This document shows, piece after piece, positions 1-5,332 of a DNA stretch of 7,794 nucleotides (its first letter is position 1; the number at the start of each line of letters is the position of its first letter). Source of the stretch: Pseudomonadota bacterium (GTDB taxonomy: Bacteria > Pseudomonadota > Alphaproteobacteria > Caulobacterales > Caulobacteraceae); the NCBI GenBank assembly GCA_023434015.1, contig JAEYTM010000236.1:1-7794 (forward strand). The letters are read 5' to 3'. The position numbers and the translations under genes were made by a program. The notes under the pieces are model-generated. The model was given only the letters and a program-made list of their open reading frames with translations. It did not search any database and was not told the DNA's origin.

Positions 1-2
1 GT

Positions 3-24
3 CCCTGCCGGACGACCGGCAGGG
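3..24 (-). terminator. perfect hairpin downstream of the lactate permease gene
   Basis: CCCTGCCGG (3-11) and CCGGCAGGG (16-24) form a perfect 9-bp stem around the 4-nt loop ACGA. The hairpin starts 36 nt beyond the permease stop codon on the minus strand, a usual place for a Rho-independent terminator. The T-run that should follow it would lie left of base 1 and cannot be seen. It could instead terminate a plus-strand gene entering from the left, but no T-run follows it on that strand. Confidence 0.5.
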
Positions 25-60
25 CCGGGATCATCCACGGAACAGGAACCGACTTAAGGC

Positions 61-1665
61 TCAGTAGGCAGGTATGATCCAGGGGATCAGGTACTGTTGG
101 GCCATGACCAGGAGACCGAGAAGCAGAGCCAGCGCGATGCTGTGCTTGAAGGTCCGGGCCAGCACCTCGCCCTCCCGTCCCGTCATTCCGGTCACGGAAG
201 TGCCGGTCGAGATGTTCTGCGGCGAGATCATCTTGCCCATCACGCCGCCCGACGAGTTGGTCGCGGCCATCAGGACAGGGTCCAGCCCGAGCCGGTTGGC
301 CGCGACAACCTGCAGATTGCCGAAGAGGGCGTTTGCCGAGGTGTCGCTGCCGGTCAGGAATACGGCCGCCCATCCGAGGAACGAGGCGACGAGGGGGAAC
401 AGCCACCCGACCGAGGAGACGGCCAGGCCCAGGGTGTAGGTCATGCCCGAGTAGTTCATGACGTAGGCCAGGCCGACGACGGCGACGACCGTCACGGCCG
501 CAAGCTTCACCTGGTTGGCGGTCTCGACGAAGGCGCCGACAAACACCGCGGGCTTCATCCGCACCCAGACAGCCATCAGGATGCTCGTGAGCAGGATCGC
601 GGTGCCGGAGGCCAGCGGCTGCCAGCTCCACACGGCGGCGTAGGGCTTGTCGTAGATCGTCACGAAGATTTCGTTGTGCAGGCCGGGCCACTCGACCAGG
701 TTCTGACCGATCAGGTTGACCTTCATTTCGGTCCAGACGATCACGATCACCGACAGCAGAAGCCATGGCACCCAGCCCTGCCAGGTCGGCACAGGCGACT
801 TCTGTGCGCGGAGTTCGCTGGAGATCTCGAGCGCAAACTCGGGGTCGGGGGCGGGCTTCCAGACCTTCAGGAAGGCCAGGGTCGAGACGAGGCACGCCAA
901 GGCGGAGATGACGTCGGTGAGCTCGTAGCCGATGTAGTTGGACGCCAGGAACTGGCCGAGGCCGAAGGACCCGCCAGCCACCAGGAGAACGGGCCACAGA
1001 GCCTTAACCGAACGCAAGCCGCCGTACATGGTCACCACGTAGAAGGGCAGCAGCAGCGCCAGGAACGGCAGCTGACGGCCGATCATCGAAGCGAGCGAGT
1101 TGACCGGCAGCTGGGTCACGGCGCCCAGCGTCGTCACCGGCGTGCCCAGGGCGCCGAATGCGACCGGCGCGGTGTTGAAGATCAGGGTGAACACCAGCGC
1201 TTCAAGCGGCGGGAAGCCCAGAGCGATCAGCAGCGCGCTGGTGATGGCGACCGGAGCGCCGAAGCCCGCCACCCCCTCGAGCAGACAGCCGACGCAGAAG
1301 CCGACGACAACCAGCACGATGCGGCGGTCGTTGGGCATGTGGTCGATGATCCAGGCCCGGAAGGCGTCGAAGCGGCCACTTTTCTGAGTGATGTTGTAGA
1401 GGACCAGCGCGTTGAACACGATCCACATGACGGGCCAGAGCGCGAAGGCCGCACCGGCGGCGGCGCTGTTGGCGGCCAGCGCCGGGGGAAGCTTCCAGAC
1501 TGTGATCGCCACGATCAGGCCCGACGCCAGTCCGGCAAGCGCGGCTTGCCACGACGGACGACGCAGCACGCCGAGCATCACCAACAGAACCGCCAGCGGT
1601 ATTGAGGCCGCGAGGAAGGACAATAGCAGGTTGCCCGCTACGGGCGTGAGCAGCTGATGGAACAA
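61..1665 (-). CDS. lctP: L-lactate/glycolate permease, LctP family
   Basis: This is a 534-residue inner-membrane transporter of the lactate permease family (LldP/GlcA type), which imports L-lactate, D-lactate or glycolate, by proton symport in studied members. The length is close to E. coli LldP (about 550). The protein is hydrophobic almost throughout, with roughly 12-14 membrane segments (for example near 12-33, 70-92, 115-135, 200-215, 250-267, 298-312, 350-368, 385-403, 413-436 and 505-530). Family blocks are clear: LLEGVAGFGAPVA at 128-140, LTGSDTSANALFG at 437-449 and NSSGGVMGKMISPQNI at 470-485. The start is TTG at 1663-1665, chosen because GGAGAG lies 8 nt upstream and no in-frame start with a better site is nearby. 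It is divergent from the AbrB-like gene. The family is certain; the choice between lactate and glycolate is not. The nearby Ldh_2 dehydrogenase fits a 2-hydroxyacid substrate. Confidence 0.95.
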   Translation of the reverse strand: MFHQLLTPVAGNLLLSFLAASIPLAVLLVMLGVLRRPSWQAALAGLASGLIVAITVWKLPPALAANSAAAGAAFALWPVMWIVFNALVLYNITQKSGRFDAFRAWIIDHMPNDRRIVLVVVGFCVGCLLEGVAGFGAPVAITSALLIALGFPPLEALVFTLIFNTAPVAFGALGTPVTTLGAVTQLPVNSLASMIGRQLPFLALLLPFYVVTMYGGLRSVKALWPVLLVAGGSFGLGQFLASNYIGYELTDVISALACLVSTLAFLKVWKPAPDPEFALEISSELRAQKSPVPTWQGWVPWLLLSVIVIVWTEMKVNLIGQNLVEWPGLHNEIFVTIYDKPYAAVWSWQPLASGTAILLTSILMAVWVRMKPAVFVGAFVETANQVKLAAVTVVAVVGLAYVMNYSGMTYTLGLAVSSVGWLFPLVASFLGWAAVFLTGSDTSANALFGNLQVVAANRLGLDPVLMAATNSSGGVMGKMISPQNISTGTSVTGMTGREGEVLARTFKHSIALALLLGLLVMAQQYLIPWIIPAY

Positions 1666-1673
1666 GGGCGCTT

Positions 1674-1679
1674 CTCTCC
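1674..1679 (-). promoter_or_regulatory. ribosome binding site deciding the TTG start of the permease
   Basis: Read on the minus strand this is GGAGAG, placed 8 nt before the TTG at 1665-1663. It is the only good Shine-Dalgarno match near the 5' end of the open frame, so it supports the rare start codon. Confidence 0.7.
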
Positions 1680-1690
1680 AATGGCAAACG

Positions 1691-1715
1691 GGGCGGCTTG
1701 CTTGCTGCGCCGCCC
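1691..1715 (-). promoter_or_regulatory. stem-loop in the permease 5' leader
   Basis: GGGCGGC (1691-1697) and GCCGCCC (1709-1715) are perfect inverted repeats around an 11-nt loop, which on the minus strand reads GCAGCAAGCAA. In the permease mRNA this stem would end 11 nt before the ribosome binding site. It could affect leader stability or translation, or it may be a chance GC-rich dyad. No T-run follows, so it is not an evident attenuator. Confidence 0.3.
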
Positions 1716-1802
1716 TCGTCGGCGCGCACTATGTACAGAAAAACCTGGGCAGTAGAGTCCCTTCACGCGGATGTATGGAAGGAAGGCGACGCGCCCGGCC
1801 TA

Positions 1803-1831
1803 TTGAAACGAGCGGCGCTATTGCGCATAGG
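1803..1831 (+). promoter_or_regulatory. candidate sigma70-type promoter for the AbrB-like gene
   Basis: TTGAAA (1803-1808, five of six matches to TTGACA) is followed after 17 nt by CATAGG (1826-1831, three of six matches to TATAAT). Transcription would begin near 1838, about 80 nt before the ATG at 1919 and inside the palindrome at 1834-1845. The -10 element is poor, so this is only a candidate. Confidence 0.3.
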
Positions 1832-1833
1832 GC

Positions 1834-1845
1834 GGGACGCGTCCC
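1834..1845. promoter_or_regulatory. perfect 12-bp palindrome, possible operator
   Basis: GGGACGCGTCCC is a perfect palindrome lying between the divergent permease and AbrB-like genes, just downstream of the -10 of the candidate rightward promoter. A dimeric repressor bound here could block that promoter. The sequence does not match an operator I can name, and such palindromes are more likely by chance in GC-rich DNA. Confidence 0.3.
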
Positions 1846-1892
1846 CGCCGGCCCGGGGCGTTCACATCGCCATTCCCTCTGAAAGGTCCTCC

Positions 1893-1922
1893 GTGGCCGC
1901 CCAACCGCCGTCCGGTATATGA
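1893..1922 (+). other. possible 9-codon leader ORF coupled to the AbrB-like gene
   Basis: A GTG at 1893 sits 6 nt after GAAAGG (1881-1886), a fair Shine-Dalgarno site. It opens nine codons (MAAQPPSGI) that end at the TGA 1920-1922, overlapping the ATG of the next gene as ATGA. The AbrB-like gene itself has no Shine-Dalgarno site before its ATG, so ribosomes finishing this mini-ORF could restart there. The peptide is too short to judge by composition, so this is inference from geometry. Confidence 0.25.
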
Positions 1923-2965
1923 AGGCCGCGTTCCGCCTGAGCCGGGAGGAGGCGTCGAGGGCCGCCGAGACCGCCGCCATCGGCGGGGCAGGGGCCCTGC
2001 TGTTCGTGCTGTTGCGGGTGCCGGCCGGCGCGATCCTCGGGGCGCTTCTGTTCACCGCCGCCGCCTCCCTGGCCGGACGCCGGCTTGGCTGGCCCACGGC
2101 GGTGCGCAACCTGCTCTATTTCGCGACCGGCCTGGGCGCCGGGGCCAGCGTGACCCCGGCCGCGGTTCAGGCGGCGCTGATCTGGCCGCTGTCGATCCTC
2201 GCCCTCATCGTCGCCACCGTCGTCATGTGGGGCCTCGGCGCCTGGGTGTTCCGCCGCATGGCCGGGGTGGACGGGAGAACCGCGGTGTTCGCCACCGCCC
2301 CGGGCGCCCTGTCGGCCGTGATGGTGCTGGCGGAGGAACAGGACACCGACGTGATCTCGGTCGCCGTGGCCCAGACGCTGCGGATTTCGACCCTGGTCGC
2401 CATGGCGCCCCTGGCGCTCAGCTTCGGGCGCGTCACGCCGCTGGCCGGCGACCCGACGCCGGTGATCGCCGGCCCCCTGGCCTGGGCGGCCCTGCTGGCT
2501 GGTTCTCTCGCCGGGGTGGGTTTGGCCCGTCGCCTCGGATGGCCGGTGCCGGTGTTCCTCGGCGCCCTGCTGGGCAGCGCCGCCCTGCACGGTTCCGGCG
2601 TGGTGACCGTGGGGCTGCCGCCTTCGGCGTTCCAGGCCGCCGCCGCCGGCATCGGCGCGGTGATCGGGTCCCGATTCGCCGGCATAGGCCTTGGCGATCT
2701 CGTGCGGCTCCTGCCGGCCAGCCTCGCGTCGCTCGCGGTGATGGCGGTGGTCGCCGCGCCGACCGGCGCCCTTGTCGGCTGGCTGATCGGCGTCGGCCCG
2801 GCGGCCGGGCTGATGGCCTTCGCGCCGGGCAGCATGGAGATGATGGTCGCCGTTTCGCTCAGCCTGAACGCCCAGCCCGCCTATGTCGCGGCGCATCACG
2901 TTGTGCGCACCCTGCTGCTGCTCGCCGCGCTGCCCGCGCTGGCGGCCCGCTGGAGCCGCGGATGA
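1919..2965 (+). CDS. AbrB-family duplicated integral membrane protein
   Basis: This 348-residue, strongly hydrophobic protein belongs to the AbrB membrane family (Pfam AbrB; the two-copy arrangement is typical). The family is often mislabelled as ammonia monooxygenase or as a transcriptional regulator. It is unrelated to the Bacillus DNA-binding AbrB. An internal duplication is visible: APGALSAVM at 127-135 recurs as APGSMEMMV at 302-310, each followed by a helix leading to an aromatic-poor VAQTLRI or VVRTLLL segment (150-156 and 328-334). GAILGALL at 37-44 recurs as VFLGALLG at 212-219. About ten membrane spans are expected. The biochemical role of the family is not established; E. coli AbrB has been linked to expression of aidB. 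Its position beside a permease suggests a role in transport. ATG 1919 is the first possible start after an in-frame stop at 1880-1882, and no ribosome site precedes it. The family call is firm; the function is unknown. Confidence 0.88.
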   Translation: MKAAFRLSREEASRAAETAAIGGAGALLFVLLRVPAGAILGALLFTAAASLAGRRLGWPTAVRNLLYFATGLGAGASVTPAAVQAALIWPLSILALIVATVVMWGLGAWVFRRMAGVDGRTAVFATAPGALSAVMVLAEEQDTDVISVAVAQTLRISTLVAMAPLALSFGRVTPLAGDPTPVIAGPLAWAALLAGSLAGVGLARRLGWPVPVFLGALLGSAALHGSGVVTVGLPPSAFQAAAAGIGAVIGSRFAGIGLGDLVRLLPASLASLAVMAVVAAPTGALVGWLIGVGPAAGLMAFAPGSMEMMVAVSLSLNAQPAYVAAHHVVRTLLLLAALPALAARWSRG

Positions 2966-2989
2966 GCCCCTTCGGCGTCCTGAATTCCG

Positions 2990-2999
2990 TTGTATGCAA
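2990..2999. promoter_or_regulatory. near-palindromic GntR-type operator candidate upstream of the dehydrogenase operon
   Basis: TTGTATGCAA differs from the perfect palindrome TTGTATACAA at one position. GTATAC-centred palindromes of this kind are known operators for FCD-type GntR regulators, and such a regulator is encoded as the last gene of the operon that begins at 3058. The site ends just before a TTGACT element (3002-3007), where a bound repressor would interfere with RNA polymerase. The link to this regulator is inference. Confidence 0.4.
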
Positions 3000-3001
3000 G
3001 G

Positions 3002-3007
3002 TTGACT
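3002..3007 (+). promoter_or_regulatory. candidate -35 element of the operon promoter
   Basis: TTGACT matches five of six bases of TTGACA and lies 50 nt before the first operon gene. No convincing -10 hexamer stands 16-18 nt downstream: that region reads GCACGGTG. The AT-rich stretch from 3031 starts slightly too far away, so the promoter is only half supported. Confidence 0.25.
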
Positions 3008-3033
3008 TCCGCCCGGCGGAGTCGCACGGTGAA

Positions 3034-3059
3034 ATCAAATATCCTATCGGATTTTAGAT
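3034..3059 (+). promoter_or_regulatory. AT-rich dyad covering the start codon of the Ldh_2 gene
   Basis: ATCC (3041-3044) and GGAT (3049-3052) pair around the loop TATC. The symmetry continues outward through AA/TT (3038-3039 with 3054-3055) and ATC/GAT (3034-3036 with 3057-3059). That makes 9 of 11 possible pairs, with two mismatches. In mRNA the 3' arm contains the only Shine-Dalgarno-like bases (GGA, 3049-3051) and the first two bases of the ATG. It could be a DNA operator or a translation-controlling hairpin. Confidence 0.35.
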
Positions 3060-4086
3060 GCCCCTCATTTCTGTCGCAGAAGCCGAAAACACGGCGCTGG
3101 CGGCGCTCAGGGCGGCCGGCGTTCCGGACGGTCCTGCGCGCACCCAGGTCGCGTTGCTGCTCGAGGCCGAGCTTCGGGGCGTTCCCTCCCACGGCCTGCT
3201 GCGGTTGCCGCACCTGATCCAGCGGATCGCCAACGGCGTCGTCGATCCGGCGGCCGCCGGCCGGCATGAGTGGCGCGGACAGTCCCTGCTGTGGGTCGAC
3301 GGCGAACGGGGCCTCGGGCCGGTCGTGGCGCTCAAGGCGCTCGACGCGGCCATGGCGCGGGCGCGCGAGACCGGGGTGGCGGTCGCCGCCATCGGCAACA
3401 GCGGCCACATCGGCATGCTGGCCTGGTACGCCGACCATGTGGCGCGCGCCGGCCTGGTGTGCCTGTCGCTGACCACCAGCGAGGCCCTGGTCCATCCGTG
3501 GGGCGCCCGCAAGGCGATGATCGGGACCAATCCGATCGCCATCGGCGTGCCCACCGCCGACCGGCCCTTCGTCATGGACACCGCCACAGGCGTCATCTCC
3601 ATGGGCAAGGTGCACGACTACGCCCACCGCGGCCTGCCGCTGGAGGCCGGCTGGGCCGTGGACAAGGACGGTGAGCCGACCACCGACGCCGCGGCGGCCA
3701 AGCAGGGCGCCATTTCCCCGTTCGGCGGCCCCAAGGGCTACGCCCTGGGCCTGGCCTTCGAACTGCTGGTCGCCGCCCTGACCGGCGCGGCCCTGGGCGA
3801 CGCGGTCAGGGGCACGCTCGACGTGACCGAGGTCTGCAACAAGGGCGACGTCTTCATCGTCATGGATCCGGGTCAGGCCCTGCAGGCGCAGGCGCTGACC
3901 GACTATCTCGAAACCATCCGAACCATGCCCCCTGCGGCCGGGTTCGACGCGGTCCTCGTTCCCGGGGATCGCGCCCTGGCGGTCAGGGAGGCGCGGCTTT
4001 CCGCCGGCCTGCCGGTCGCCGACGAAGTCTGGACAAGGCTAAGGGCCCTCGCCGAGCAGGCCCACCAGGAGGAAACAACTCGATGA
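3058..4086 (+). CDS. Ldh_2-family NAD(P)-dependent 2-hydroxyacid dehydrogenase (malate/L-lactate dehydrogenase family)
   Basis: This 342-residue cytoplasmic oxidoreductase belongs to the malate/L-lactate dehydrogenase family (Ldh_2), whose members interconvert 2-hydroxyacids and 2-oxoacids. Known members act on malate, lactate, sulfolactate, ureidoglycolate or diketogulonate. The length is normal for the family (330-360). Visible signatures are SHG at 44-46 in GVPSHGLLRLP (His45 and Arg49), GNSGHIGM at 113-120 (conserved His117), GTNPIAIGVP at 156-165 and GGPKGYALGLAFELL at 223-237 with Lys226. This family does not use a classical Rossmann fold. It is first in a four-gene operon, and its stop overlaps the next start by 4 nt. 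ATG 3058 follows a TAG at 3055-3057 and only a weak GGA. The substrate cannot be read from sequence; lactate, 2-hydroxyglutarate or another 2-hydroxyacid remain possible. Confidence 0.9.
   Translation: MPLISVAEAENTALAALRAAGVPDGPARTQVALLLEAELRGVPSHGLLRLPHLIQRIANGVVDPAAAGRHEWRGQSLLWVDGERGLGPVVALKALDAAMARARETGVAVAAIGNSGHIGMLAWYADHVARAGLVCLSLTTSEALVHPWGARKAMIGTNPIAIGVPTADRPFVMDTATGVISMGKVHDYAHRGLPLEAGWAVDKDGEPTTDAAAAKQGAISPFGGPKGYALGLAFELLVAALTGAALGDAVRGTLDVTEVCNKGDVFIVMDPGQALQAQALTDYLETIRTMPPAAGFDAVLVPGDRALAVREARLSAGLPVADEVWTRLRALAEQAHQEETTR
4067..4072 (+). promoter_or_regulatory. strong ribosome binding site for the Fe-ADH gene
   Basis: AGGAGG lies inside the last codons of the Ldh_2 gene, 10 nt before ATG 4083. 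It fixes the start of the downstream gene and shows that the 4-nt overlap is served by both its own ribosome site and possible coupling. Confidence 0.8.
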
Positions 4087-5318
4087 CGTTCTTCGCCGCC
4101 ACCCGCGCACCCCGCCATATCGTGGTGGGCGCCGGCCAGCGCCACGCGCTCGGCAGCTATGCCCGCATGTTCGGAGCCAAGGCTCTGATCTGCACCGACG
4201 AGCGCATGGGGCAGGACCCGGTGATGGGCGAGCTGGTCGCCTCGCTCAAGGCCGCCGGCGTCGAAAGCCGCATCTACGACCGGACCTTGCCGGAAGTGCC
4301 GATGAGCTCGGTCGAGGAGTGTCTGGAGATCGCGCGCAGCTTCGGCCCGGACATGCTGATCGGCCTGGGCGGCGGGTCCTGCATGGACCTGACCAAGGTC
4401 GCCGCGGTGCTGCTGGCTCACGGCGGCAAGCCGCAGGACTACTACGGCGAGTTCAAGGTGCCCGGTAAGATCCTGCCGGTGATCGCCCTGCCGACCACCG
4501 CCGGGACCGGCTCTGAAGTCACCCCGGTCGCGGTCGTCGCCGACCCGGAAAAGACCCTGAAGGTTGGCATCGCCAGCCCCGAGCTGATTCCCGTCGTCGC
4601 GATCTGCGACCCGGAGCTCACCTACACCTGCCCGCCCGGCCTGACCGCCGCTTCGGGCTCCGACGCCATGACCCACGCGGTCGAGGCCTTCATGTCGATG
4701 CCGCGCGCGGCGACGCCGGATCTCAGCACCAACCACGTGTTCCTGGGCAAGAACCAGTTCAGCGACATGTACGCGCTGACCGCCATCTCCCACATCTCCA
4801 AGAGCCTCGAGCGCGCCGTGAAGACCGGAAGCGACATCCAGGCGCGCGAGAGCATGATGTGGGCGTCGATGCTGGCCGGCCTGGCCTTCGGCACCGCCGG
4901 CACCGCCGCCGCCCACGCCCTGCAATATCCGGTGGGCGCGCTCACCCACACCGCGCACGGCCTGGGCGTCGCCTGCCTGCTGCCCTATGTGATGGAATAC
5001 AACCGCCCGTCCTGCGTCGGCGACCTGGTGCAGATCGCCCAGGCCATGGGCATCGATCGTGACGGCCGCGACGACGAGGCCTATGGCGCGGCGGCCATCG
5101 ACGCGATCGAGGACCTGTTCGTCCGCGTCGGCATCCCGCGCACGATCCGCGAGCTCGGCCTCGCCGCCGACCAGCTCGACTGGGCGGCCGAACAGGCGAT
5201 GGGCGCGGCGCGTCTCGTGAAGAACAACCCGCGCACGCTCGACGTGGCCTCCATGGGCCACATCCTGCGCGCGGCCCAGGACGGCAATCGGGCCGAGCTG
5301 CGCAAGCTCCCCGCCTAA
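4083..5318 (+). CDS. iron-containing alcohol dehydrogenase
   Basis: This 411-residue enzyme of the group III (Fe-ADH) alcohol dehydrogenase family oxidises a primary or hydroxy-acid alcohol to an aldehyde with NAD(P). The N-terminal half carries the nucleotide-binding signature GLGGGSCMDLTK (94-105, with Gly96-Ser99, Asp102 and Lys105) and ALPTTAGTGSEVTP (135-148). The metal ligands of the family are all present by alignment with FucO: Asp194 and His198 in GSDAMTHAVEAF, His278 in HALQYPVG and His292 in TAHG. The length is typical (380-420). Relatives include lactaldehyde reductase FucO, 4-hydroxybutyrate dehydrogenase and hydroxyacid-oxoacid transhydrogenase. The next gene, a succinate-semialdehyde-type aldehyde dehydrogenase, makes 4-hydroxybutyrate an attractive substrate. 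The family is certain; the substrate is inferred. Confidence 0.93.
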   Translation: MTFFAATRAPRHIVVGAGQRHALGSYARMFGAKALICTDERMGQDPVMGELVASLKAAGVESRIYDRTLPEVPMSSVEECLEIARSFGPDMLIGLGGGSCMDLTKVAAVLLAHGGKPQDYYGEFKVPGKILPVIALPTTAGTGSEVTPVAVVADPEKTLKVGIASPELIPVVAICDPELTYTCPPGLTAASGSDAMTHAVEAFMSMPRAATPDLSTNHVFLGKNQFSDMYALTAISHISKSLERAVKTGSDIQARESMMWASMLAGLAFGTAGTAAAHALQYPVGALTHTAHGLGVACLLPYVMEYNRPSCVGDLVQIAQAMGIDRDGRDDEAYGAAAIDAIEDLFVRVGIPRTIRELGLAADQLDWAAEQAMGAARLVKNNPRTLDVASMGHILRAAQDGNRAELRKLPA

Positions 5319-5324
5319 GAAGGA
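5319..5324 (+). promoter_or_regulatory. ribosome binding site for the GTG-started aldehyde dehydrogenase
   Basis: GAAGGA follows directly after the TAA of the Fe-ADH gene and stands 8 nt before GTG 5333. This supports the GTG start and leaves no room for a promoter, so the gene depends on the upstream transcript. Confidence 0.7.
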
Positions 5325-5332
5325 ACGCATAA

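Noticed and set aside
97..1605. Long plus-strand open frame (502 codons) opposite the permease gene
   Set aside because: It is an antisense shadow: its translation is rich in Arg, Gly, His and Gln with no recognisable domain, as expected opposite a GC-rich gene, while the minus strand encodes an unmistakable permease.
1698..1922. A 74-codon plus-strand frame in the divergent intergenic region
   Set aside because: Its 5' part begins at a TTG without a ribosome site, crosses the permease leader and the promoter candidate, and gives no recognisable protein. Only its last nine codons, from GTG 1893, have plausible initiation signals.
1862..2899. Minus-strand open frame opposite the AbrB-like gene
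   Set aside because: Its composition (Arg, Gly, His, Gln) is that of a shadow frame, and the hydrophobic duplicated protein on the plus strand is the real product.
2952..2980. Possible terminator after the AbrB-like gene (GCCG ... CGGC)
   Set aside because: The stem is only 4 bp with a long loop and no T-run, so read-through into the operon cannot be excluded.
1755..3023. GAGTC (GANTC, CcrM-type) sites at 1755-1759 and 3019-3023, one in each intergenic region
   Set aside because: GANTC also occurs inside coding sequence in this window (for example GATTC within the AbrB-like and Fe-ADH genes), so no enrichment in promoters can be claimed.
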